A stretch of DNA of 24,767 nucleotides from JADJPL01 sp964607915 (GTDB lineage Bacteria > Bacteroidota > Bacteroidia > Chitinophagales > Saprospiraceae): NCBI GenBank assembly GCA_964607915.1, contig CAZSMU010000042.1, forward strand, positions 1-24,767, written 5' to 3'. Positions 8,595 through 16,081 of the stretch are shown in pieces. Position 1 is the stretch's first letter; every line of letters begins with the position of its first letter. The notes under the pieces are model-generated. The model worked only from the letters and a program-made list of their open reading frames with translations, had not been told where the DNA came from and did not search any database. The position numbers and the translations under genes were made by a program.

Positions 8595-8768
8595 GTGGCT
8601 TGCAATTTTTATTTTTATACCCGAAACAGCGATTTGTTGCGGGGAAGCATCCTGGAGGGAGCAAAAAAGGGTTCTTTTCTTACCCTTCGCAACAAGTCTG
8701 ACATTTCGGGTTTGTTTACGTCGTCAAAGTAAGTATTTTACATTTTTGTAGAAAATACATCAAAGATA
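8595..8768 (-). promoter_or_regulatory. leuA leader region with candidate attenuator and -7 element
   Basis: An exact TAnnTTTG match (TATCTTTG, minus strand 8768-8761) could start a leader of about 160 bases before leuA. The leader contains a 29-codon ORF (minus, 8704-8615; ATG TCA GAC TTG TTG...). It also contains a small hairpin, AAGGGT (8685-8680) with ACCCTT (8671-8666), followed by four more T residues, like a weak intrinsic terminator. A longer competing stem pairs ACCCGAAA with TTTCGGGT (8711-8704 with 8626-8619) and TTGTTGCG with CGCAACAA. The ORF, stems and T-run are seen directly; their function as a leucine-responsive attenuator is inference. Confidence 0.35.
8629..8699. repeat. 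Shortened copy of the palindromic repeat (copy D) in the leuA leader
   Basis: The left end (GCGATTTGTTGCGGGGAAGC) and right end (CCCTTCGCAACAAGTCT) match the terminal inverted repeats of the copy at 13831-13995. The adjoining block CATCCTGGAGGGAGCAAAAAAGGG corresponds to that copy's CATCGAGGGGTGAAAAAGG. The centre of the full-length element is missing, so this looks like an internal-deletion derivative. An additional 8-bp perfect inverted repeat (8619-8626 and 8704-8711) flanks it and extends the palindrome to 93 bp. Confidence 0.6.
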
Positions 8769-8881
8769 ACTTTGTAAAAAAGGCAGTCTGGCTAAAAATG
8801 TACGGTTTTGTCCAATATGGCATATAGGCCCTTTTTTTTTAAAAATTTGATTATCAGTTTTGTGAAAAATTAAGATTTACA

Positions 8882-10438
8882 ATGCCTAAGCAAAAAACAG
8901 ACGACCTGGTACAGTTGATCAACTCCCTCACAAGAGCGGAAAAAAGGCATTTCCGGCTTTTTGTCAAGCGAAACCAGTCCTCTGATGATATTTTGTTCCT
9001 GCAATTATTCGATTTTCTGGAAAAAAGAGGGGAGTATGAAGAGGACGCCATCCTTCGAAAGTTGCCGGAGATAAAAAAACAACAGCTTTCAAACCTCAAA
9101 GCGCACCTGTACAAACAGCTGCTCACCAGCCTGCGCCTGCTCAGCGCCCGGGAAGTAGCCGATATCCAGATCCGCGAAATGGTGGACTATGCGCGCATAC
9201 TCTACAACAAAGGACTGTACAAGCAAAGCCTGGATATCCTTGCAAAGGCCAGGGATCGCTCGGCAGCCGGCCATTTTCACGCGCTATCTATGGAAATCCT
9301 CGAATTTGAAAAGGACGTGGAAGGGCAATACGTAACCCGCGCCCTGGAGGGCCAGGCCGAAGCCCTGGCAGAGGAAACCCGGAAGCTGGGGGCTACCCTG
9401 CACCAGGTGGCCACCTTTTCCACGCTCTCGCTGCAGCTGTATGGCCTTTACCTGAAAGTGGGCTTCGTACGCAATCGGCAGGACTTCGAGCTGGTCAAGG
9501 GCTTTTTCTATGCACGCCTGCCGGAAACCTCCTACAACGACCTGGATGTCATGGCGAAAATCCACTTTTGCTATGCGCATTTCTGGTATTATCACATCAC
9601 ACAGGACTTCAGCTTTTGCTACCGCTACGCCCAGCGTCTGGTGGACCTCTTCGATGCGGAACCAGCCCTGACGGAACTCTATACGCCGCTCTATCTGCGC
9701 GGGATGCACAACTTGTTGAACTCCCTGTTCAACCTTCTGCAGGCTAAGAAATTCGACGCCGCGCTGACCCGCCTGCTCGACCTGCCAGAACGCCTGCCTT
9801 CCCTTTTCTCGAATAAGAACAATGAGAGCCTGTTCTATTTGTTCAAATACATCCACCAGATCAAAAAACATTTCCTGGAAGGAACATTCTCCGAAGGGCT
9901 ACACCTGGTCCCCGAACTGCTGGAGATCATGGAAGAAGACCGCTACAACTGGGATAGCCATCGGGAAATGCTCTTTAACTACCGCATCGCCTGCCTGTAT
10001 TTCGGCAGCGGGGATTGCGGCAGTACCATCACGTTCCTGAACCGGATCCTCAACCAAAAAAACCCGGATTACCGGGCCGATATTCAGGTGTTTGCCCGCC
10101 TGCTGAGCCTGATTGCCCACTTCGAACTCGGCAACGCGCAACTGGTGGAGTATCAGGTGAAATCTGTATATCGCTTTTTGGCAAAAAACGACGACCTGAG
10201 CATGGTGCTTCGGGAAATATTCCGCTTCCTACGTCGTTTAACCCGTATCCATCCGCGCGAACTGCACAGCGAGTTCATAGAACTGAGAGGGAAACTGGTA
10301 CGGGCCTCCACAGACCCTTATGAGCAACGCCCCTTTCTATACTTGGATATCATCTCCTGGCTGGACAGCAAAATCGAAAACCGCCCCGTCCAGGACGTTA
10401 TTCGCGAAAAATACCTGAACCGAACACGAACAAACTAA
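8882..10438 (+). CDS. Conserved hypothetical helical-repeat protein, function unknown
   Basis: This 518-residue soluble protein has no signal peptide or membrane segment. The N-terminal 95 residues (starting MPKQKTDDLVQLINSLTRAE) are charged and helical, with the repeated basic/aromatic pattern AEKRHFRLFVKR and LSNLKAHLYKQLLTSLRLL. The remainder is a run of amphipathic helix pairs resembling degenerate TPR repeats (for example LYNKGLYKQSLDILAKARD near residue 105). I recall similar full-length proteins as conserved hypotheticals in Saprospiraceae and relatives, but no function is known to me. It is transcribed divergently from leuA across a 287-bp AT-rich spacer. Codon use looks like its neighbours, so it appears resident. 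A scaffold or regulatory role would be a guess. Confidence 0.85.
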   Translation: MPKQKTDDLVQLINSLTRAEKRHFRLFVKRNQSSDDILFLQLFDFLEKRGEYEEDAILRKLPEIKKQQLSNLKAHLYKQLLTSLRLLSAREVADIQIREMVDYARILYNKGLYKQSLDILAKARDRSAAGHFHALSMEILEFEKDVEGQYVTRALEGQAEALAEETRKLGATLHQVATFSTLSLQLYGLYLKVGFVRNRQDFELVKGFFYARLPETSYNDLDVMAKIHFCYAHFWYYHITQDFSFCYRYAQRLVDLFDAEPALTELYTPLYLRGMHNLLNSLFNLLQAKKFDAALTRLLDLPERLPSLFSNKNNESLFYLFKYIHQIKKHFLEGTFSEGLHLVPELLEIMEEDRYNWDSHREMLFNYRIACLYFGSGDCGSTITFLNRILNQKNPDYRADIQVFARLLSLIAHFELGNAQLVEYQVKSVYRFLAKNDDLSMVLREIFRFLRRLTRIHPRELHSEFIELRGKLVRASTDPYEQRPFLYLDIISWLDSKIENRPVQDVIREKYLNRTRTN

Positions 10439-10475
10439 CTCAGAGACCGCAAGCGTTAATCGTATGATGAGGATT

Positions 10476-10578
10476 AGACTTGTTGGGGGATGTTGCGAGG
10501 AGCCGAAAAAGTCGGTACGCGCCTTCAAAACATCGTTGTGCGGGCCAAAATAACTCGCAAATGCCTCGCAACAAGCCT
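10476..10578. repeat. Shortened copy of the palindromic repeat (copy C)
   Basis: It begins AGACTTGTTGGGGGATGTTG and ends ATGCCTCGCAACAAGCCT. TA dinucleotides lie at both outer edges, as in the full-length copy (TTAGACTT...AACAAGYCTACTGA shared on both flanks). On the minus strand the internal block GCCCGCACAACG (10545-10534) matches GCCCACACTACG of the copy at 13880-13891 at 10 of 12 bases. At about 103 bp it lacks the centre of the full element. It lies between the 518-residue gene and the dockerin-type gene, forming most of the latter's upstream region. Confidence 0.6.
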
Positions 10579-10596
10579 ACTGACGATTGGTATGGT

Positions 10597-12750
10597 ATGA
10601 ACAGAATACGGCATCGCCGTTTATGCAAGCAATCAGTCTTTCGCTTGTTGTCTGTGACGACAGCGCTGCTCTTCTTTTGTGTAAATATTTCTTTTTCAGC
10701 AGTTTCTGATTCGCTGTTTGTCTGTATCCCACCCGGCGATACCCTTGTGTATTGCAACGACCCGATACTAGGCCAACCAGCCCGCCTGGGCACGCCTTCT
10801 GCTTCCCTGTCTGTCCCTTCTAATATCCGCCTGTTGGAACTTCCGATACAGCGTTCGCTCGATGCCTGTCAGAAAGGGAGTATCCTGCGTTCCTGGCAGT
10901 TCGTCCAGGATACGCTGGGGCGGCAGATGGCCCGGGGGCCGGTGTGTTCCCAGCGGATTAAGGTGCAGGCCTTTCAACAATACGCGATCTTCCTGCCTGC
11001 CGATACAGTGGTCTCTTGTTCAAACCTGGGAAAGACCGACAGCGTCCGCGTAGTCTATGGACAGGGTTGTGATTACGTGACGGTCAGCGTTCAGGATGCC
11101 CTGGCGTCGAACCCTTCGCAGTCTTGTTTCCGGATTTATCGCAAATATGTGATAGTCAATTGGTGTGAATTTGACGGTTCGGGAAAAGTACAGCAGGTTT
11201 CCCGGGATGCAGACGGAGACGGCGCACCGGGCAGCGAAGGGACGTGGCTGATGGTCCGTCCGGAGGGGCAGGCCATCCTGGATCGGGATACCGTCCCGGG
11301 CAACGGCTACTGGACCTCTACCGCAGAAGATTCCACGCTCCGCTCCAACGGCTACTGGGAATACATACAAGTGATTGATGTGGTAGATACGATCCCGCCT
11401 CTCATCGGGGTTGCCGCCAAGGTCACGGCCTCGGGAACCCGCGCAGACTGTACCGCAGAGGCCGGGATTTCGTTTCAGGTACTGGAGTCTTGCTCGTCGG
11501 GGCAGCTCCGACTGGAATTTGAGTGGGATTTATACAGCAACGGGAGCCCGGCCACGAGCGTGCCCTACGTGCTGAGTGGTTCGTATCCCCGGTATCGCGT
11601 GGTCGCCCGCTTGCCTCTGGGCATTCATAGCCTGCGCATCCGTGCTTACGACGCCTGCGGGAATGCGAGTGAAAAAACGGTGGCGATAGAGGTGCTCGAT
11701 CGCAGGGGCCCTGAATTTAAATGCGTCAATAGTCTGGTGCTCAACTTGACACCACTCGCCCCGGGCATAGACGCCGACGGGGATGGCGATGCCGATGCGG
11801 GTGCCGTCACCCTCTGGGCGGATAATCTGATTGCCGGACCTGCTTCGGATTGTTCGTTCCAGGTGCGGTATTCTATCCACCGCGCCGAGTGGGTAGAGGC
11901 GGGTGTCGAAAAACCCAACCCCGACAAAGGCTCGCTCGTACTCACCTGTGACGACCGTCCAACGGTGCTGATCTACGTCTATGCCTGGGACAATGCCGGG
12001 AACGCCAACTATTGCGAAACCTATATACTCCTGAACGACCCGACGGGCAAACTCTGTCCTGTACTGGGAAAAGGCTCTGTATCGGGAATCGTTTATGACC
12101 GGGATGGGAAGCCTTTCCAGGGAGCTCAAGTAGTGCTGGAGGGGGAAAAAGTAGCCCGGGCCTACTCGGGAAAAGATGGGGCTTTCTCTTTTTCAGCCCT
12201 GAAAGAAGGAGCCGCCTACCGTGTATCCGGCAACCTGGATACCTTGTGCCGCGAAGGGGTCTCTACGCACGATATCGTAAAAATCATGCGCCACATCTTG
12301 GGCGAAGAGGTATTTGCCGACCCGTATCGCTTCATTGCCGCCGACGTGGACCGTTCGGGTACCGTCACGACCCTCGATGTCATTCTAATCCGGAAAGTGG
12401 TGCTGGGGCTCGACCGCTGTTTCGCGCTCTGCCCGGCCTGGGTGTTTGTGAAGGCCTATCATGCGTTTGCCGACGGGTCCAATCCGCTCAAGGGCGGGTT
12501 TCCGCAACAAATCCGCATCGAGAGCCTGTCTGGCAATGTGCTCAAAGCCGATTTTATCGCAGTCAAGATGGGCGATGTCACGGGCGATGCGCTCTCGGGA
12601 ACAAAGACAGAGGTCATTTACCGGGAAAAAAGCCAGGGGGCGAGCGACGGGGATGCGCCACCGAACCCCCTTTTGCCTTCCCCGGAGCGGCCACTCAATC
12701 TTCCCCCGCGAAGTCGCTTTGGGCGAAATAGACCAGTACAAAACCCGTGA
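10597..12750 (+). CDS. Secreted dockerin-type surface protein, probably truncated at the C-terminus
   Basis: The protein is 717 residues. The N-terminus has a basic stretch and a hydrophobic core (LLSVTTALLFFCVNISFSA, about residues 20-38), a signal peptide. Residues 40-480 are cysteine-rich beta domains with phrases typical of Saprospiraceae HYR/SprB-like proteins (DTVVSCSN; YVIVNWCEFDGSGK; YWEYIQVIDVVDTIPP; RAYDACGNASEKT). Near residue 495 a carboxypeptidase-regulatory-like (CnaB-type) fold begins (GSVSGIVYDRDGKPFQGAQV). A type I dockerin-like pair follows (VSTHDIVKIMRHILG; AADVDRSGTVTTLDVILIRK). The last 40 residues are Pro/Arg-rich and lack the T9SS sorting domain expected in such proteins. 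The ATG at 10597 is chosen because the signal peptide follows it; upstream in-frame codons fall inside a repeat. Its end overlaps the convergent gene by 56 bp. Probable role: exported adhesion or matrix protein. Confidence 0.82.
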   Translation: MNRIRHRRLCKQSVFRLLSVTTALLFFCVNISFSAVSDSLFVCIPPGDTLVYCNDPILGQPARLGTPSASLSVPSNIRLLELPIQRSLDACQKGSILRSWQFVQDTLGRQMARGPVCSQRIKVQAFQQYAIFLPADTVVSCSNLGKTDSVRVVYGQGCDYVTVSVQDALASNPSQSCFRIYRKYVIVNWCEFDGSGKVQQVSRDADGDGAPGSEGTWLMVRPEGQAILDRDTVPGNGYWTSTAEDSTLRSNGYWEYIQVIDVVDTIPPLIGVAAKVTASGTRADCTAEAGISFQVLESCSSGQLRLEFEWDLYSNGSPATSVPYVLSGSYPRYRVVARLPLGIHSLRIRAYDACGNASEKTVAIEVLDRRGPEFKCVNSLVLNLTPLAPGIDADGDGDADAGAVTLWADNLIAGPASDCSFQVRYSIHRAEWVEAGVEKPNPDKGSLVLTCDDRPTVLIYVYAWDNAGNANYCETYILLNDPTGKLCPVLGKGSVSGIVYDRDGKPFQGAQVVLEGEKVARAYSGKDGAFSFSALKEGAAYRVSGNLDTLCREGVSTHDIVKIMRHILGEEVFADPYRFIAADVDRSGTVTTLDVILIRKVVLGLDRCFALCPAWVFVKAYHAFADGSNPLKGGFPQQIRIESLSGNVLKADFIAVKMGDVTGDALSGTKTEVIYREKSQGASDGDAPPNPLLPSPERPLNLPPRSRFGRNRPVQNP

Positions 12751-12913
12751 TAACCATCAGCAGGCGGATGGCGAAGCCGAAAAGTGCCCCAGGGGCATCT
12801 ATCCAGGACAGAAAGGTGAAGCGGAGCCCCACCATACTTAAGATGATAGCCAGAAAGCCCAGTGCAATAAGTATGAAACCAATCAATGTGAGCGTACCTT
12901 TGTTTTTTTTCAT
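12695..12913 (-). CDS. Small two-helix membrane protein, function unknown
   Basis: This 72-residue protein has a basic start (MKKNKGT) and two strongly hydrophobic segments, at about residues 8-29 and 43-65. They are separated by a short loop containing SWIDAPGALFG, and the tail is acidic (SDFAGED). It is a predicted inner-membrane protein with both ends probably on the same side. I do not recognise a named family. The ATG at 12913 follows a TATTTTTG element at 12943-12936; an in-frame codon at 12952 lies upstream of that element. The 3' end overlaps the end of the convergent dockerin-type gene by 56 bp. Confidence 0.75.
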   Translation of the reverse strand: MKKNKGTLTLIGFILIALGFLAIILSMVGLRFTFLSWIDAPGALFGFAIRLLMVITGFVLVYFAQSDFAGED

Positions 12914-12935
12914 GGTGGTGTGGATGGTTTGACCG

Positions 12936-12943
12936 CAAAAATA
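12936..12943 (-). promoter_or_regulatory. Candidate -7 element for the small membrane protein gene
   Basis: The minus strand reads TATTTTTG, an exact TAnnTTTG match, 22 bp before the ATG at 12913. No convincing -33 TTG element is seen at the standard spacing. Confidence 0.4.
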
Positions 12944-12972
12944 GCAAAGCATACACAGGTTGTTGAAAGCAG

Positions 12973-13821
12973 ATGATAAAAATCATTGAATGTCCACGGG
13001 ATGCCATGCAAGGCATCAAACCATTTATCGAGACCCGCGTAAAGGCGGCGTATCTGAACACCCTGCTATCGGTTGGCTTTGATACGCTCGACTTCGGTAG
13101 TTTTGTGTCTCCCAAAGCCATCCCCCAAATGCGGGACACGGCAGAGGTATTGGCATTGCTGGACCTGGCCCACACCCAAACCCGCTTGTTGGCCATCATC
13201 GCCAACCCGAGAGGGGCAGAGCAGGCCCTTGCTTTTCCAGAGATTGACTATTTAGGCTATCCTTTCTCCCTCTCTGAAACGTTTCAGTTGCGCAATACAA
13301 ACGCGACCATTGAGGAGTCGCTGCAACGGGTACACGCCATCCAGGAGCTCTGTGTCCGCCATGGGAAAGAGCTGGTGTTGTATCTATCCATGGGCTTTGG
13401 GAATCCCTACGGCGACCCCTGGAACGTAGAAACCGTACAGCGCTGGCTGGACCAATTAGCAGGTATGGGGATTCGCATATTTCAGCTTTCCGACACGATT
13501 GGGGTGGCTTCGCCCCACAGCATCCGCTATTTGTTTAAAAACCTGACCGAGGCCTTCCCCCAGCTGGAGATCGGCGCTCATTTCCACACCCTGCCAGCGC
13601 AGTGGGAAGAGAAGATGGAAGCGGCCTACCAGAGCGGCTGCCGAAGGTTTGACGGGGCCATTCGGGGATATGGCGGCTGCCCCATGGCAAAAGACGACCT
13701 CACCGGCAACATGCCTACAGAACACATCGTAGCTTTTTTTAATCAAAAAGGCGAAAAAACAGGCATTGATCCCGGTGCTTTTTCCGCAGCCCTTGACATG
13801 GCCGCTGCGGTTTTTCCCTGA
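12973..13821 (+). CDS. mvaB: Hydroxymethylglutaryl-CoA lyase
   Basis: This 282-residue HMGL-like TIM-barrel enzyme cleaves HMG-CoA to acetoacetate and acetyl-CoA, the last step of leucine breakdown. Catalytic landmarks of HMG-CoA lyases are present. These are R9-D10 and Q13 (in PRDAMQG, where RDGLQ is usual), FGSFVSPKAIPQM (about 41-53), the metal-binding H203 and H205 in GAHFHT, the catalytic C236 in GGCPMAKDDLTGN, and N246. LSDTIGVASP is also typical. The ATG at 12973 is immediately before the conserved first strand. The gene is divergent from the small membrane protein gene (59 bp between starts) and is followed after 9 bp by a long palindromic repeat. Regulation cannot be read from the sequence. 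Confidence 0.9.
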   Translation: MIKIIECPRDAMQGIKPFIETRVKAAYLNTLLSVGFDTLDFGSFVSPKAIPQMRDTAEVLALLDLAHTQTRLLAIIANPRGAEQALAFPEIDYLGYPFSLSETFQLRNTNATIEESLQRVHAIQELCVRHGKELVLYLSMGFGNPYGDPWNVETVQRWLDQLAGMGIRIFQLSDTIGVASPHSIRYLFKNLTEAFPQLEIGAHFHTLPAQWEEKMEAAYQSGCRRFDGAIRGYGGCPMAKDDLTGNMPTEHIVAFFNQKGEKTGIDPGAFSAALDMAAAVFP

Positions 13822-13830
13822 CGTACTAAT

Positions 13831-13995
13831 TAGACTTGTTGCGAGGGGGATCATCGAGGGGTGAAAAAGGCCCTTTTTCGCCCACACTACGCCTTTTTTC
13901 GGTCATATAGCGCGGCTATACTCCCTCAAAAAGCCTTCGTGTGGACAAAAAATGACTCTTTTTCACCTCCCCGCTGACCCCTCGCAACAAGTCTA
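13831..13995. repeat. Full-length 165-bp palindromic repeat (copy A, MITE-like)
   Basis: The element starts TAGACTTGTTGCGAGGGG and ends with CCCCTCGCAACAAGTCTA. The two arms of about 82 bp match at roughly three quarters of positions and meet at a perfect TATAGC-GCG-GCTATA centre (13906-13920). Each arm also contains a smaller A/T-flanked palindrome, for example GAAAAAGGCCCTTTTTC (13863-13879). It fills the space between the convergent mvaB and groL genes, apart from the groL terminator. No ORF or transposase is inside, so it is a non-autonomous element. Related copies lie at 236-394, 8629-8699 and 10476-10578. Confidence 0.85.
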
Positions 13996-14000
13996 CTGAA

Positions 14001-14037
14001 ATAAAAACGTGCGCCCCGGGGTCTCCCGGGGCGCACG
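14001..14037 (-). terminator. Rho-independent terminator of groS-groL
   Basis: On the minus strand a perfect 13-bp GC-rich stem, CGTGCGCCCCGGG with CCCGGGGCGCACG (14037-14025 and 14020-14008), closes a four-base loop. It is followed directly by TTTTTAT. It lies 50 bp after the groL stop. This is a textbook intrinsic terminator. Confidence 0.93.
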
Positions 14038-14087
14038 AACGGCATCTTTGCGATGCGGTATGTCGGTGCCGAAGCAGGACTGTTCGA

Positions 14088-15719
14088 TTACATCATCCCC
14101 GGCATGCCACCACCCGGCATCGGGGGCATCGGAGCATCTTTTTCCGGCTTGTCGTTGACGACGCACTCGGTGATGAGTACCATGCCGGCGATAGAGGCTG
14201 CATTTTCAAGGGCGATGCGCGCGACTTTTGTCGGGTCTATGACCCCTGCCTTTTTGAGGTCTTCGTAGCGGTCGGTGCGGGCGTTATAGCCGAAAGCACC
14301 TTTGCCGTTGAGTACTTTTTGCAGGACGACGGAACCTTCCACGCCGGCGTTTTCAGAGATGGTGCGGAGAGGAGCTTCCAGGCCTTTGCGCACGATGGCC
14401 ACGCCGATGGTCTCATCTTCGTTGCTCCCTTTCAGGTTGCGCAGGTCGGCGATAGCCCTCACGAGGGCGACGCCACCGCCGGCGACGATACCTTCTTCGA
14501 TGGCTGCGCGGGTTGCGTGCAGAGCATCGTCCACCCGGTCTTTTTTCTCCTTCATCTCGACCTCGGTAGGCGCTCCTACATAGAGTACGGCTACGCCGCC
14601 CGACAATTTAGCCAGGCGCTCCTGGAGCTTCTCGCGGTCGTAGTCGGAGGTTGTGGCTTCGATTTGTTGCTTGATCTGGTTGATGCGCGACTTGATTTGC
14701 TCAGCGTCGCCTTTGCCGTTGATGACCGTTGTGTTGTCCTTGTCCACCTGGATTTTCTCTGCGGTACCGAGGTGTTCGAGGCCGGCAGCATCCAGTTTAT
14801 AGCCTTTCTCTTCGGTGATGACCGTACCGCCGGTGAGCACGGCGATGTCTTCGAGCATAGCCTTGCGGCGGTCGCCGAAGCCCGGAGCTTTCACGGCCAC
14901 TACTTTGAGGTTGGCGCGCAGGCGGTTTACGACGAGTACGCCGAGAGCCTGGCTTTCAATATCTTCTGCAATAATCAGCAAGGGGCGGCCCATACCGATG
15001 ACTTTTTCCAGGATAGGCACGATATCGGCCATGTTGGAAATCTTCTTGTCGGTGATGAGGATGAAGGGGTTTTCGTACTCGGCCGTCATATTTTCGGCGT
15101 TGGTCACGAAGTACGGGGAGAGGTAGCCGCGGTCGAATTGCATACCGAGTACTTCCTTGACGTAGGTTTCTGTGCCTTTAGCTTCTTCTACCGTGATGAC
15201 CCCGTCTTTGCTGACGCGCTTCATGGCGTCGGCGATCAGATCGCCGATTTCATCGTCGTTGTTGGCAGAAATGGCAGCGACCTGGCGGATTTTTTCGAAA
15301 TCATCGCCGATTTGCTCGGATTGTTCCCGCAGGGAGCTGACCACGACCCGAACGGCCTTGTCGATACCGCGCTTGAGGTCCATGGGATTGGCACCGGCCG
15401 TCACGTTCTTGAGGCCTGCGTTGATCAGTGCCTGGGCCAGGACGGTAGCCGTGGTAGTGCCGTCGCCTGCGATATCAGAGGTTTTGGAAGCTACCTCTTT
15501 CACCATTTGAGCACCCATGTTTTCTACGGGATCTTCGAGTTCAACCTCTTTGGCTACGGTCACGCCGTCCTTGGTGATGTGAGGGGCGCCAAAGCTTTTT
15601 TGAATGACCACGTTGCGGCCTTTGGGGCCCAGGGTCACCTTTACCGCATTCGAGAGTGCGTCCACGCCATTGCGCAATTTTTCCCGGGCATCCCGGTCAA
15701 AGCTGATTTCTTTAGCCAT
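14088..15719 (-). CDS. groL: Chaperonin GroEL (60 kDa)
   Basis: This 543-residue subunit of the ATP-driven folding chamber works with GroES in the cytoplasm. Family signatures are the start MAKEISFDRDAREKLRNGV, the nucleotide-binding GAQMVKEVASKTSDIAGDGTTTATVLAQ including the catalytic Asp near residue 87, and AAIEEGIVAGGGVAL. The C-terminus is the flexible Gly-Met tail (PGGGMPGMM). Length is normal. It follows groS by 45 bp and is closed by a strong intrinsic terminator. Long open frames on the opposite strand here are coding shadows. Confidence 0.99.
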   Translation of the reverse strand: MAKEISFDRDAREKLRNGVDALSNAVKVTLGPKGRNVVIQKSFGAPHITKDGVTVAKEVELEDPVENMGAQMVKEVASKTSDIAGDGTTTATVLAQALINAGLKNVTAGANPMDLKRGIDKAVRVVVSSLREQSEQIGDDFEKIRQVAAISANNDDEIGDLIADAMKRVSKDGVITVEEAKGTETYVKEVLGMQFDRGYLSPYFVTNAENMTAEYENPFILITDKKISNMADIVPILEKVIGMGRPLLIIAEDIESQALGVLVVNRLRANLKVVAVKAPGFGDRRKAMLEDIAVLTGGTVITEEKGYKLDAAGLEHLGTAEKIQVDKDNTTVINGKGDAEQIKSRINQIKQQIEATTSDYDREKLQERLAKLSGGVAVLYVGAPTEVEMKEKKDRVDDALHATRAAIEEGIVAGGGVALVRAIADLRNLKGSNEDETIGVAIVRKGLEAPLRTISENAGVEGSVVLQKVLNGKGAFGYNARTDRYEDLKKAGVIDPTKVARIALENAASIAGMVLITECVVNDKPEKDAPMPPMPGGGMPGMM

Positions 15720-15764
15720 TATAATTACATTATGTGGGTCAGAAAAGAATATTTTAGAAAAACA

Positions 15765-16031
15765 TTAGCCGAGCACTACCAGTATGTCGTCCTCGCGCAT
15801 GATGAGGTAATCCTCGCCATGGTAGCTGAATTCCTGCCCGGCATATTTTCCGTACAAGACTACATCGCCTACCTGGACGGTCATCAGGTTACCTTCCTTG
15901 CCGGGGCCAACCGCAACGACTTCGCCCCGCTGGGGCTTTTCCTTGGCGGTATCCGGGATGATGATTCCCCCTTTGGTCTTCTGTTCGGCTTCCGCCGGTT
16001 TGATGACTACGCGATCGTTAATGGGCCGCAT
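15765..16031 (-). CDS. groS: Co-chaperonin GroES (10 kDa)
   Basis: This 88-residue lid of the GroEL chamber has the family motifs INDRVVIKPAEAE at the start, the mobile loop KTKGGIIIPDTAKEKPQRGEVVAVGPG, and the end EDYLIMREDDILVVLG. Length is slightly short of the typical 95-97 but complete. It is the first gene of the groS-groL operon. The 243-bp upstream region holds repeated TGCCAAAATTGCA motifs but no CIRCE element, so HrcA/CIRCE control is not supported. Confidence 0.98.
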   Translation of the reverse strand: MRPINDRVVIKPAEAEQKTKGGIIIPDTAKEKPQRGEVVAVGPGKEGNLMTVQVGDVVLYGKYAGQEFSYHGEDYLIMREDDILVVLG

Positions 16032-16081
16032 ATTTTTGGAATATTAGGTTTGTTTAAAAATTAAATTATATCACCATTCTT

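Noticed and set aside
14319..16064. A 581-codon plus-strand open frame opposite groL-groS
   Set aside because: It is the antisense shadow of two certain genes; its translation has no recognisable fold and it spans the groL-groS junction.
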